Part shown: positions 35,952 to 46,910 of the stretch, one piece after another
Layout of the letters: every line of letters begins with the position of its first letter
Position numbering within the stretch: position 1 is the stretch's first letter
Origin: Antrodiella citrinella
Taxonomy: Eukaryota; Basidiomycota; Agaricomycetes; Polyporales; Steccherinaceae
Assembly: GCA_004802725.1 (NCBI GenBank)
Contig: SGPM01000075.1
Coordinates: 1 to 64,000, forward strand
Reading direction: 5' to 3'
DNA length: 64,000 bases
Position numbers and translations under genes: made by a program
Notes under the pieces: model-generated
Told to the model about the DNA's origin: nothing
Database searches by the model: none
The model's input: the letters and a program-made list of their open reading frames with translations, nothing else

Positions 35952-36913
35952 AGCAGGAGACGAGATAGAAGGAGCTTGATTATTTAGAGGGCTTCCTCAA
36001 GCTTTCAAGAGTTAAAGGTGCCTCTCATTGCACCGCTTCGATCCGCGTACACGGTTGACGATCACTACGATCTATGGAACTTCGCCCATAGTTCACGTTG
36101 CTAGGTTGAGATTGTTGCTCATGGAAGCAGCGAACCAGTTGACAAGTTTGCGCTCCGAGTCAGGCTTCAAAACTGTTGGCACTTTGTTTCGAACATTGAT
36201 ATTCTGTAAAATTGGCAGTAACGCCGACGCCGAACTCAGATCCTAATTGACGAGAACAGTTGTAAAAGATCTCTCACCTTGGTGATCTTGTATATTCGAA
36301 CGGCGAAAGCGCAAGACGTCGTGGCAGTCAGTGGCACTGGCAGTTGTTATTGGCGCCCGCAACTACGGATCGTGCGCGTGACGGACCTGTGTGACCCTCC
36401 TGTTGAGTCACACACCGCACTGCGAACCCTCAGTGCCACCATATCTACGAGTCTGCGACTACGTAGTATACGATCATGTCGGATGCGGAATGTTCGAATT
36501 GCGACGCGGTTAGTATGTCGATCGCACTTCCTCTGCACTAGGCCCAACAGTCCTGACAGGTTCCGTTTGCGCAGACCTCTCCATTCTATGGTCGGCATAC
36601 TCTTCTTGGCTCTCTTGAGGGGGAATAGCGGGTTTCATGACTGCGGTAGAAGGCTTGTACGATCGAGCAGGCGGATGCGAAATAATCGATCGTGCGTTCC
36701 TATCCCGAGCACATTTTCTTCCGCGACCTGGAATACCAAAGCGGGTAGTTGTGTACCGCCAGTGCTGTGGAATTGAAACTACCGTGGATTTGAATCTCGA
36801 CCGTGCACCCCGCTCAAGGACAGGGGGACAATCCCTATTTAACCAGGTCGTATCTTCATATCCAGGCGCAGGGTTACCTCCTGCAACTGTCTACCTACTG
36901 CCTCTCAGCCGCG
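35952..36913. other. Intergenic, nothing convincing
   Basis: Long overlapping frames (up to 165 codons at 36279-36776 on the plus strand) are Arg/Ser/Leu-rich on both strands and show no motif. Promoters of the pseudogene and of the first PLAC8 gene would lie at the two edges. Confidence 0.4.
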
Positions 36914-37631
36914 ATGTCGTACAGTCAACAATATGGCGAGACTCCTCCGTACACCCAACAACCCAGTGCCGTTCCCCAGATGTCCCTCAGTGGGGGCAAC
37001 AAGAACGCCTTGGAGAAGCCCTTCAATCACAACAACCAACGTCCCTGGAGTCATGGTTTGTGCAGTTGCTTCGGAGACTGCAGCACCTGTAAGTCCTTGT
37101 CGCATTCACTTCCAGGATGATCCTCACCATGGGAAACACGTATGACAGGCTGCGTCTCCTGGTTCTGCCCTTGCATCGTCTGGGGTCAGAACAAGACTCG
37201 CTTGGAATACCTCGAAAGGACCGGAAGACCCCATCCTGACGGCGGAGAATCCTTTGGGAACGACTGCATGATCCACGGATTACTGACCGTCTGTGGCGGC
37301 GTGGGTTGGGTCCTCCAGGTACGCTCTCGTTCTGAGACTTGATTAGAATTGACCACTCACGACGACATGTTCCCATACCCAGATCAACACTCGCAACCAA
37401 ACGAGGGAGCGTTACCGCATCGAGGGCAGCTTGATCAGTGATCTCTTCACCTCCTGGTGCTGCCACCCTTGCGCGCTCACGCAGGAGAGCCGGGAAATTG
37501 AGCTTGAGGAGCAGAGCCTGATGGGACACCAGAACATGTATGTGACGCATGGTCCCATGGTGCAAGAGCCCAAGCCAGTGCATTCGCCCTCAGGCTCAGG
37601 CAGTCAGGTCCCCATGTCTCACCAGGTGTGA
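36914..37631 (+). CDS. PLAC8-domain cysteine-rich membrane-associated protein, copy 1
   Basis: PLAC8 family proteins are small cysteine-rich membrane proteins; plant and fungal members are linked to cell size, calcium or heavy-metal tolerance. The start at 36914 gives MSYSQQYGETPPYTQQPSAV. The domain begins WSHGLCSCFGDCSTC. After a first intron comes the signature CCxxxxCPC as CCVSWFCPC, then VWGQNKTRLEYLERTGRPHP and the hydrophobic GLLTVCGGVGWVLQ. A second intron leads to RTRERYRIEGS and WCCHPCALTQESREIELEEQ. The tail ends SGSGSQVPMSHQV. About 195 residues. A tandem relative lies 0.8 kb downstream on the same strand. Intact. Confidence 0.88.
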
Positions 37632-38467
37632 AGTGCGTCTACTTCAAGTTAAGGGGTGGTTCGAGTTTGAGTTCCTTCTGGTTGCACGGGAGTATCAGTG
37701 ACATAGTGGTATATGAAGCGTCTTCATCCTGTGTGGCGTACCGGTACGGAATTTGTATCGCCACGTTGGCTTTGACGGAACTCGAGTGTGTCTGTCTGCG
37801 CGTTCGCGCGCCTATAGTCGCCCACTATCATAGGTCGTACTCTCATCCGTGTCCGTGTCCGACGTCCCGGCGTGACGGCGATGGCCCACCCACCAAATGC
37901 ACCTTCTCAGCACTTCTCAAAGAGATGGCCTTAATGGATTCGAAGTCTTCTGCTATCGTGTGAGCTGCTAGTAACGCAAAGTCTATGAACTTTTTCTCAC
38001 CTATACTTGAGGTGCAGCAAGGCGAGACCTACCTATATGATGTACACGTATGAGCTGCAAACGGTTACTCGTTAGAGGGAGAAGGAACCATGAGCCGGAC
38101 GACACACCTCGACAATTTATTTTGACTGACGAAGATAAGGCGAGTGTCATGGTCAACATAACGTACATGGCCCTAAGCTGTGAAGTTCTACGTAGCATCG
38201 TGTTTGCTAGAGCCACAGGAAGGTGATCCCGTGGTCAACGATACAATTCGCATCACACCCTGCTTTGGCAAACGCGGAAGGGAAGATCCATAGAAAACTC
38301 TATTTGACAGCGTCAGCGTCCGACGGAGTAGCATGAATGAAGTCTGCCGAGAAGTCACTCGACAGCGGTTACCTGCTGTACCTAATTCTTGTGGCACTAT
38401 ATATAGGGCTATGGTAGTATCACTCTTACCTGTTGCTTACCCGTTCTTCGTCCTGTGCTAGCAAACG
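37632..38467. other. Spacer between the two PLAC8 genes
   Basis: About 835 bp with the 3' UTR of copy 1 and the promoter of copy 2. An AT-rich patch (ACTATATATAGGG near 38397) could be the TATA element of copy 2. No other gene supported. Confidence 0.4.
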
Positions 38468-39107
38468 ATGACGGTAAGCTGTCTATTTTAGTCTGCACTA
38501 CTTGCTCACCAACTTCATGCCTGTCGTCAGACCACGAAGCAGCCCGGTATCACGCCTCAAATGCACATCATTTACGGAGGAAACAGAAACACATTCGGCA
38601 AGCCAACAAATGAGAATGATGAACGCGAATGGAGTCACGGTCTGTGCGATTGTTTCGGTGACTGTGGCACTTGTGCGTGGATCGCGTCTTGTCATAATCA
38701 GCAAGTGGCAGCAACTAATCGACACAATTACCTGGTCAGGTGCCACCTCATGCTTTTGCCCATGCGTCGTTTGGAGCCGGAACAAGACGCGTATGATACA
38801 CTTTGAAAAGAAGGATCGACCACATCCAGATGGTGGCGAATCTTGCGGCGATGACTGTCGTATGCACGGTATTCTTTGTGTCTGTGGATTGGGCTTCGTT
38901 CTTCAGGTACGAGAGTCAAACGAGACGTGGTGGAACGTACTAACCCCACTGCAGATGGGCACACGCGCCAGCGTGAGGAGTCGATACCGTATCATGGGCG
39001 GAGGGTGCAATGATTGCTTGAGTGCGTGCTTCTGCAGTCCTTGCGAACTGACTCAAGACAGTCGCGAGATTGGACTGGAGGAAAAGAGCATGGAAAAGCG
39101 ACATTGA
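38468..39107 (+). CDS. PLAC8-domain protein, copy 2, with altered cysteine motif
   Basis: Tandem paralogue of the gene at 36914. The ATG at 38468 is followed after two codons by an intron (GTAAGC...CAG), then TKQPGITPQMHIIYGGNRNT and EREWSHGLCDCFGDCGTC. The third exon gives ATSCFCPCVVWSRNKTRMIH, KDRPHPDGGESCGDDCRMHG and GILCVCGLGFVLQ. The last exon gives GGGCNDCLSACFCSPCELTQ and ends EKSMEKRH. Intron positions match copy 1. Where copy 1 has CCVSWFCPC, this copy reads CATSCFCPC: the second Cys of the family signature is Ala and a new Cys appears three residues on. It lacks the long Pro/Ser tail of copy 1. About 150 residues. Confidence 0.85.
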
Positions 39108-39401
39108 GTTTGCTTCCATATTTGATGATTTTGTATGTTGATTGTCTGCTGCCGTCGCAAGCAACGCAAAGGGTCAACGACCGTCGCGCACGAATGTAAC
39201 CATGGACAAGGTATGGAAAGTCAGATAGGCAACGATAGTCCTTTTCGTCTGAGGTATGCTGAAGTATTCGGTGAATTGGCTGCAAATTCAAGACTATCAC
39301 GAAACGCAACGATAAGTTGATTATAGATGAGCAAGTATTATACTAGAGCAAAATGCAATACATCAGTATGGGAGAGCTGATCAGAAAAGATGAACGCACC
39401 G

Positions 39402-40301
39402 CTAACGTCTAGCAAATGGAATCTGGAAGCCTGACAACAACGCCCTAACCGAATTTTGCGCACCAACACCTTGAGCATTGGTGATAAAGTGAATATGCAT
39501 GCCGTAAAGGGCCGGGTACGCGTCCACGTTGATCTCTATTTGAGGGAAGTACACCATGGCTTCAGGAGGTAGACCGAACGAGACCACGCCAGACGCGCCA
39601 TGCGGTGTGTTCAAGGGCGACTTGGGCGACGGCATCACCACACCCGGGTACTCCTTTAACCTGGGCAGTACGAAGTCCACGAGGGTCGCCAGGAACTCGT
39701 ACATCTTCGGGCCCTTCAGATCCACCTTCACACCAATGGGTACACCCTCCCTCAGCCAATTGCCAATTGACTTTTTCCCTCGTATGACCTGCACACCGTC
39801 TGTTGTCCTCCTTCCTCCTGCCCCGATCGACTCCCCACTGATAGCGCGGAAGGCCATGATTGCACCCAAAAGATTGCTACGGTTTGTGACGGCGGATTTT
39901 TGCATGGAATGTAATTGAATGCGTTCCAGCTTGACGACGTTCTCGGAGGTAGTAGGTGGAGGAACTTCTCTTGCCCACCGTGAACCACCTGCTATAGGGT
40001 TGAAGCGGTTCATAGTGTAAGGGTCTTCTGGGTCGAAGAGAGACCTGATAACTCGTGGAGCTTTGCGAGCATGGGGTTCGTGAACATAGGTCATGTACAT
40101 GAGGTCGTCCTGTAGGGTGTTGTAGTAGTGGTCCGCCACACGACTTTGCTGGGTGTCCCGCAAGATAACGTTGACATGGGGAATTGGAAGACCCGTCTTT
40201 TCATTGCGACGAAGAGGTTTTCGAATTCGGATTGGACGAGCAGCGCGGCGCGTCACTTGCGCTGCTGTGCGCTGGACGGCAACTGCAGCACTCATCTGCA
40301 T
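39402..40301 (-). CDS. mrpl7: Mitochondrial large-subunit ribosomal protein uL5m (Mrpl7 family)
   Basis: Component of the mitochondrial 54S ribosomal subunit, of the L5 family. The coding region appears to be a single exon of 299 codons from the ATG at 40301 (or 40295). It starts MQMSAAVAVQRTAAQVTRRA, an Arg-rich, acid-poor leader fit for mitochondrial import. L5 blocks include RSNLLGAIMAFRAISGE, KSIGNWLREGVPIGVKVDLK, MYEFLATLVDFVLPRLKEYP and YFPQIEINVDAYPALYGMHI. It ends LLSGFQIPFARR. An in-frame ATG exists further upstream (40505), but the extra sequence is not L5-like and is probably 5' UTR. Its 3' end faces the second PLAC8 gene. Confidence 0.9.
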   Translation of the reverse strand: MQMSAAVAVQRTAAQVTRRAARPIRIRKPLRRNEKTGLPIPHVNVILRDTQQSRVADHYYNTLQDDLMYMTYVHEPHARKAPRVIRSLFDPEDPYTMNRFNPIAGGSRWAREVPPPTTSENVVKLERIQLHSMQKSAVTNRSNLLGAIMAFRAISGESIGAGGRRTTDGVQVIRGKKSIGNWLREGVPIGVKVDLKGPKMYEFLATLVDFVLPRLKEYPGVVMPSPKSPLNTPHGASGVVSFGLPPEAMVYFPQIEINVDAYPALYGMHIHFITNAQGVGAQNSVRALLSGFQIPFARR

Positions 40302-40649
40302 ATTCCAACGCGTGTCAGGTCTGCTAGTGCATGAAAATATGTAACGATACATACCTAATCCCGACGTCCTCAAAAATATGTTCAAGATGTTTGGTAGAGA
40401 CGGTATGAGCTGCCGTGAATGTGACGGATATGGAAGAGACTGACGACCAGAAGAGCCTGAAGAGGCAACTAAGCACGTCGCTAAATTGGGCAAAAACATG
40501 GTCAATCACGTGACCGATCCACCTTTTGCGGCGGCGAGCTTCGACGCAAGCTAAGTAGAAGATGACCTGATCTTTTCCAGTCCAGATGTCATCCATATTG
40601 CACAAAGATATTTCAATTTTCACCCCCGCTAGAACATGACGCTTCAAAA

Positions 40650-42370
40650 TTAACTACTAACATACTCGTAGTCGATCCATTCAGGTCGCTGGAGGAACAC
40701 ATTCTCCACTGTGAAATCCTTCGCTTGGCTCGGAGTCAAAAAGTGCTCAATGGACACGCGGCTACTGATGTTACCACCTGGACCTGTGTCATGAAATGCT
40801 CCCTCAATCACCGAATGCCATATGAGCGAAATAGTTTGAACGCGCCTGAAGAATGATACTCTGCGTAAAAAGTGGAGTTCATAATAACTGGCCTGCGATC
40901 GGACAAGCGTCAGTGGATGATCGATTACTCTTTGTCGCTTCGAAGACTATACCTGGCACTGTCGAATGGCGTCCATCCGGCTGGGGCTATACTCTCATCC
41001 ATGAAGGTACGAAGGTACACCGTGGCAGCAAGATCATTCCACGGTCGACCTAATCAGCACACGACACCCCACCTCAGCACGCTTCACGGAATGCAAAGAA
41101 GAGATCGCTGGGGTAGTACGCACCCAAGAAGCATTTCCCGTCCGTGATGGTAGTTGCATTTGCGTCCGGTGACTGTTTCACTGTCTAAGCCGCGATATAG
41201 ACATGGGATAGACCAGATTAATGCACCCTGATGATCTTCGAATCTGCGACATACGCTCCGTACCGATTTCCAGGTGCGTCCGTGAGATTCGTCCCCTTCC
41301 AAGCAACGAGTCCCCCGCCGCAAGCACGATTGGCCAAGATGACATTTTGGAACCAGCTGTCAAATAGCGGGGCTGTAAGTACATCATTCTGGATGGAGTA
41401 TGTCAATGCGCACGCAGTGCCGAATCCAAACAAATCTGCACAAACACAAATCAGCTCACGAAGCGATGTCTAGGAAATTATTTGACGCACAGTCTGTGGC
41501 TCCGAACAGAATACTGTCAACTACGTAGGTACTGGCGTTTCGCCCGGTGTACCAAGTATCTTGGAAGCTTTCAAACGTACAGCCATAGAAAGATGCGTTC
41601 GCATATGAGATATCTGTAACCAAGGCCTGCGAGATTGAAAAGTTTGCCTTTATTCAACAACACATTTCGAAAAGAAGTCAGCTGGATTACAACGGACGTC
41701 AAAATTAGCCCATACTGCTCGATTTTGGAAATCGATGTTGTACGCCTTGAAATCCACGTTTCCGAATAGGGGCTGAAGAGGTGCACCAGTAGGTCCTGCT
41801 CCGATCAAAGATGCGTTGAATGAGGGTGCAACAATGAGAGTGGAAGATTGCGCATCGTCCTCCCCATCTACGACAAATCTGCTGTCCCAGATTTTCACAA
41901 GGTTACGAGTAGAAGCATTACCAGTCGGGTCGAATGCGCTTTTAGGGGAAAGTTGTCCCTGTGAAAGCAGTCCATCAGGTTCCAGCTCCAGATGCTGTTC
42001 AACTTTCAACATACCAGGAATGTGAGTGGTGCTTGTCGAACGACGTTCACGGTTTCGTGGTATTCACCTTCACCGATGAGAATCACGGAGCTTTTTTGGT
42101 GGGGTCTGTCAAGAAGTCTTCAGTCCTGCGACCTTCTTTTTGCATTCAACATAGGAAGTAATACAGGGATAGTACCGCATCCTGAACTTTGGTGAAGTGG
42201 GCCCGAGAATCCGTTGGAGACACAAATATGGTGCCCGGCGGACAATCTAGCAGAGGTGAAACAGATATTGCCTTCTGCAGTTGACAAGGTAAAAATGCTG
42301 GAGATAGGGAAAGGACAAATTTCACGAGGAGCGCTGTAGTGAGGGCCGTAGATAGGGTACCGTGGCGCAT
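40650..42370 (-). CDS. Secreted pectinesterase, carbohydrate esterase family 8
   Basis: Pectin methylesterase that removes methyl groups from homogalacturonan outside the cell. The start at 42370 gives MRHGTLSTALTTALLVKFVL then SLSPAFLPC, a signal peptide. The parallel beta-helix carries FTKVQDAVLSLP, VILIGEGEYHETVNVVRQ, GNVDFKAYNIDFQNRA and ALVTDISYANASFYGC. The first active-site region is ESFQDTWYTGRNASTY and the second DYLFGFGTAWF. WKGTNLTDAPGNRYGAYVAD and LGRPWNDLAATVYLR with AGWTPFDSAR follow, and the C-terminus is PEWIDYEYVSS. About eight introns, all GT-AG, keep frame; one splits LGRPW after the Gly. About 390 residues, intact. The promoter side lies beside the syntaxin gene. Confidence 0.9.
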
Positions 42371-43035
42371 ATTTTGCGTGCCAGATGAACACGAAGGGTC
42401 TGCATCCCGGAAGCTCATTATAAGTATGAGTGAACGATACATAGAAGACTTGTCAAAGGTGCGCTGGCGGGCCGTCGAGACCATCTGACCGACATTTGAT
42501 GGAGTGGTTCGCGGTGAAAGTCGAGTCGCAGGTGACCATGGCAGTCGACCAGAACGGAACGACGCAGCCGTTGAGATCTGACTTCAGAAGCAAAGCCAGA
42601 GGTGGCCAGATAAATCTGGCCACCTCCCCGAGTATCTGGCTGCAACGCAAGGTCAACCTGATCCACCGACGAAGTCGAATCCACGAGTTACCACTCACGA
42701 GGTTTGCGTCGTCCAAGGCGTGCGGTCGAGACAGCGGGTGAAACTGATCATGCGACTGCTGTAGGATTGCAACCTCCGGTCACATCGTGGTACACAACTG
42801 ACGAGGCATGTTCACGACCAATACATATGATACCGATGCCAGTGCGAGCGACTGAGGCAAAGTGACACTGATTCATTCACTGAAGTCAAGCCCAAAATCA
42901 TATGCCAAATTGGGACAAAACGTGGCGACCACGTGTCAAGTTTCGCGACGCGCAGCGGCAGGCTCAGCTGTTGACTTGTACTGTTCCTTGCACATTACCA
43001 CCATTATCTATTCCCTTCAGTCTACGCCCTCGAAG
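42371..43035. other. Divergent intergenic between pectinesterase and syntaxin
   Basis: About 665 bp with both promoters and a perfect palindrome at 42599-42626. Open frames here look spurious. Confidence 0.4.
42599..42626. repeat. Perfect 28-bp palindrome
   Basis: GAGGTGGCCAGAT, two A bases, ATCTGGCCACCTC. Arms of 13 bp match without a mismatch around a 2-nt centre. Confidence 0.9.
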
Positions 43036-44151
43036 ATGAGCTTCCAAGACATAGAAACTGGTCTTAACCAGAGGCCTCTCTCTCCGCTCGGAGCGCCGCA
43101 GTCGCAGGAAGAGTCGGCATTTCTGACGCTCCAATCTTCCATGTCAATGCAAGTTTTCAAGATCAATGCAAATGTTCAAGGAATTTTGAAGCTGGTCGAC
43201 CAGTTGGGGACAGGGAGAGACTCGGCGAACTTGCGGAAGTCCCTGTGAGTAATGAGCCGCCCCCTTCGCTTCTAGGTCCAAGCTGCTGACCCAATTTCCC
43301 CATAGCCATGATTTGACTGAAGTGACTCGGGAGATGGCGAAGCGTGGCTCAGACGACTTGAAGAAGTTAGCAGCGCTGCAATCGACTTTGGTACGTCCGA
43401 TGTCCTCCGTGGTCGTCGCTGACCGCATTTCACTAAGTCGCTGGCGCCGTACAGCCCCGACACAAGACTTCCCTTCAGAAGACCTCCCACGACTTCCAGC
43501 TTTCCCTTGTGGCTTTCCAGCGCGCGCAACAAGTCAGCGCGGAAAGGCAGAGGACAGTTGTGGAAGGCGTCAAGATCGCTGTCGAGGAAGAGGCAACTCC
43601 GTGAGTGATGTACGTCATTACGGACTAGAGGTTACTCACCCCACGCCCCAGAGAGGAAGGATCAAGCAACCGTTCTCCATCTCAGCGTCAAGCTCAGTTG
43701 CTGCAGACGCAGCTGTCTCCCCATGAACTCGCGTATCAAGAGTCTCTGATCCAGGAGCGCGAAGCTGAGATTCAAGAGATTGAGACGGGAATTCATGAGC
43801 TCTCCCAGATCTTCCGGGACTTGGGTACACTGGTCCAAGAGCAGGGAGGCATGCTAGGTGCGATCGGTCACTTTCATTCCGTTGCTCCAACTCCTCATGC
43901 ATCAAATCTTAGACAACATTGAGTCGAATATATCATCAATCGCTGTCGACACTGCCGGCGCAGCCGAGGAGCTCACAACCGCTCACGATTATCAGCGCAA
44001 AGCAGGAAGGAGGGCTCTGTGCTTGATGTTGGTACTCGTCGTGGTAGTGGCTGTGGTGCTCTTGGCAGTGCGTATCCTTCTTGCTGTGGCTCGATGTGCC
44101 ACTGGAGTACCCGTATTTCGTTGACGTTATGTTTCCTAGATTTTGTCATGA
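43036..44151 (+). CDS. pep12: Syntaxin, Qa-SNARE of the Pep12/syntaxin-7 type
   Basis: Tail-anchored t-SNARE for fusion at endosomes or the vacuole. The start at 43036 gives MSFQDIETGLNQRPLSPLGA. The N-terminal helical bundle (residues about 25-160) includes SMQVFKINANVQGILKLVDQ and DLTEVTREMAKRGSDDLKKL. The SNARE helix contains EIETGIHELSQIFRDLGTLV; the Gln in ELSQIF fits the central zero layer. NIESNISSIAVDTAGAAEEL follows, then a C-terminal anchor CLMLVLVVVVAVVLLA. Five or six exons with short introns. The last intron (GTGCGT...TAG) puts the stop at 44151 as ILS; reading through it instead ends at 44124. Vesicle-route assignment is inferred from similarity to Pep12. Intact. Confidence 0.88.
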
Positions 44152-44953
44152 CCGTGGTGGACCCATTTCTATTGCTATGCTTGTGCGTGACGAGCGCCAC
44201 GGACTTATTTCACATGTACGTTTTATGAATACCCTATGATTATTGGATTATGATATCTGTTCGTGGACACCTGCTGCGATTCTAGGATTGACATCGTAAC
44301 ATATATGTACGACGGCAATGGTAGTGTCCACTGTTGCACCAGTTCAATTTCTAAGACGCGTGCATCATCTCCGCTCAACAGAAGCTTCTCCATGTGTGAG
44401 TTTACTAGCCGCGCGATATGGGGTCACAGGTCATTTTACATGTCATGACCTGGTCGGCGCAATGTCAACATTTCGGATCGCGGACCTCACATTCTCGTCA
44501 CAGCCACACAATCGTTTCGTAAGATCCCCGCCATTTTTCGTTGTGCTAGCGAAGGTCGTTATCCGGAACGAGCGATATCGGACTCAAATCACCGCCCGCT
44601 CAAGTCGTAGAAGCCTACCCCACACTGGTACGAGCGGTTGCATCCTCGCGTCTTCAGCAACCAACATAAAAGATCCGGGGTTTCGAAGCACAACCACCCA
44701 CCCCGTTTGTTGGCTTCTTCTGTGATACCGCGATCTTGTCTCTCACTTCATACCTTGGCACCCATAGCAGGTCACTCGCGACCCGCTCACCTTTGCTTCG
44801 ACGTCTCATCAACAGACAGTGGTGTAGGTTCAAAAGGTCGTCTCGGGATGCTGATGTCTATAGAGAGGTAGCAAAAGATACATAAAAGGCCGTGCTCCTT
44901 CTCCTTCTGTGCCAGTGCTAGATTCGAGAACAGGGACTACTTGCTGCTCCTCA
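44152..44953. other. Intergenic, promoter of DUF6533 gene
   Basis: No gene supported. ATAAAAGG near 44882, about 70 nt before the next ATG, may be its TATA element. Confidence 0.35.
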
Positions 44954-46863
44954 ATGGCCAGCGACGCGCCTTTCCCCTATGTGACGGATGTCGGGCAAAC
45001 GTGAGTATCGCTCGATCTTCCTGTCATTCCGAGTAAACTAAACGCTATGGTTCATTGTTGTAGGCGCGTCACCGTCTACATGGGCTTTGTGAGCTTTATG
45101 ATTCTTGTCTGGGACCACATTATTACCCTCGGAGATGAGGTTCGTATGCCGTTTGGATACATCGTTCGTAGATTCTGACGAGCCTCTGCGTAGATTGACT
45201 ATATTTGGAAAGGCAAAAAAGGGCCAAGTCAGTACCGTCTATTCCTCTTTGCTACATTCACGACTTCGGTTATCTTACCCCACTGCCTCAGTTGTATGGC
45301 TCTTCTTCATAGTACGTCGCTGTCTCATTCATCCTGTGAAATAATGTTTGCTTACTTACCCACAAGAATCGGTATTTGAGCCCACTTGGGTTCATCATCA
45401 ACCTTTTTGGTAGGTTAAGCAGTCGTCCATGATGAATTCTGCCATAACCTTTCGCTTATAGCCTATCTGTCTCCCTCCTGGACGCCTGAGGTATGTTTCG
45501 GTTCGCAATACAATGCTTGTTTTCAAACTTACCCTCCCAATATTAGAGGTCTGTCGTTCCATGAGACAGTCGCCCTACCCCATTATTCTGACAAGATCAT
45601 AGATGTCAACACTTCGTTCGATACGAGGGTAGCATGACTGTCATTGGCTTAAATGTTTCTGCTCTCATGATGTTTCTTCGGTAGGTTGTTATCGAGACGA
45701 ACCTTCTCCAATTAATGACTGATTGTTCTCATCCGCAGAGTGTATGCTATGTATCCTTCTAATTTATACATGATTGCACTGGTTCTCGGCGCCTTCGTCG
45801 TTGAACTCACCGTCAACGCGTGGCTCCTCACCCACGGCATTGGTACGCACTCAAGCCATTCCACAGGATCATTGTCCCGCTCACCTCGAGATTTCTGCAG
45901 CTGTAATTCATGACTCACACGTTCACAGTTAGTGAATCGAATCCGCACATTTGAAGATCTTCTTACCCCTTTCCTCCTTCAGCCTGCACGATGGTCTTTT
46001 CTCCTGATGTGTACGCTTCCCGAGTACTATGTTTTGAACCTTCGCTCAGCACTCATCTCCAGGCCCGCTCATCTTGCATCTGCATCTGCTTGGTTACCCC
46101 TCACCTACGATACCATTGTTGTCATCCTCACGCTCAATCGCACTATAAAGCCAATCCGACATCAAACTGCAGGCAAAATTATGAGGGTGCTATTGCGGGA
46201 TGGCCTTATGTACTATAGGCGAGTCGCATTCAATCATACGTTTCCGGGAGTGTTTTGTTGACGACTTTGACAGTGTAATTTTCGCCGTCAACCTTGTTCT
46301 CACTTTGATGATAGCGCTGGCACCGGAGGGTATCCAAAACATCACCGCACAGTATGTATCACCTCAAGTGGGGGGCCAGTACTCCAGCTGATCTCATGAT
46401 GATTGAATTACAGGCTAGAATACCTGTAAGTGACGCTATGCGTCTGCTTCTTGTGGTTCTGGCTGATCCCTCCCACAGTCTGACCGTAGCCATGATGTCC
46501 CGCATCACGCTGCACCTCAAGAAACAAGGACGGCTTCATGAAGTCATCGACTGGGACTCCGGGGGCGCGCATACCCTCCGCAGCGGCATCGTTAGCGCTG
46601 TGCAACCTACACGCCTCTATTTCGCTCGCTCGCACCACAGCGATCGTGCGCCGCACTCGGATTCGCACGGGACCAGCCAAGGTCGCCCGACTGAAGTCAC
46701 CGTCACCATTGACGAGCTCGTCACTCACGATCGCGTCGACTTCTTGGATGTCTCCAATGATCACGATGCGGGCACGAGGGAGCCTTCATTGCACGAATAT
46801 TCGGATACGAAGAAGCACGTCGAGTGGCATGAGATGAATCGCATAGAGAGCAGTTCTGTTTGA
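44954..46863 (+). CDS. DUF6533 seven-helix membrane protein
   Basis: Basidiomycete membrane protein of the DUF6533 type, function unknown. The ATG at 44954 gives MASDAPFPYVTDVGQT. The DUF6533 part follows: VTVYMGFVSFMILVWDHIIT, LGDE, IDYIWKGK, NRYLSPLGFIINLF. Later helices read MTVIGLNVSALMMFLRVYAM, YMIALVLGAFVVELTVNAWL, SASAWLPLTYDTIVVILTLN and VIFAVNLVLTLMIALAPE. The hydrophilic tail after MMSRITLHLK ends RIESSSV. About eleven short introns; the one after GLMYY uses a GC donor (GCGAGT). One junction fails: after SWTPE, a piece near 45550-45602 keeps C-H-F-V-R-Y-E-G out of frame and no ordinary GT-AG intron of normal length fixes it. The copy may therefore be damaged there. Confidence 0.7.
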
Positions 46864-46910
46864 GATCTGCTGTCCGTCGATGTCGTTGTATCGATGTCGC
46901 CGATTGAAAT

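Noticed and set aside
36279..36776. Open frame of 165 codons on the plus strand
   Set aside because: Arg/Ser/Leu-rich, with an equally open antisense frame; no domain, promoter or splice support.
45551..45602. U12-type AT-AC intron in the DUF6533 gene
   Set aside because: The ends can be read as AT...AC, but the donor is ATGAGA, not the ATATCC consensus, and no U12 branch site is seen.
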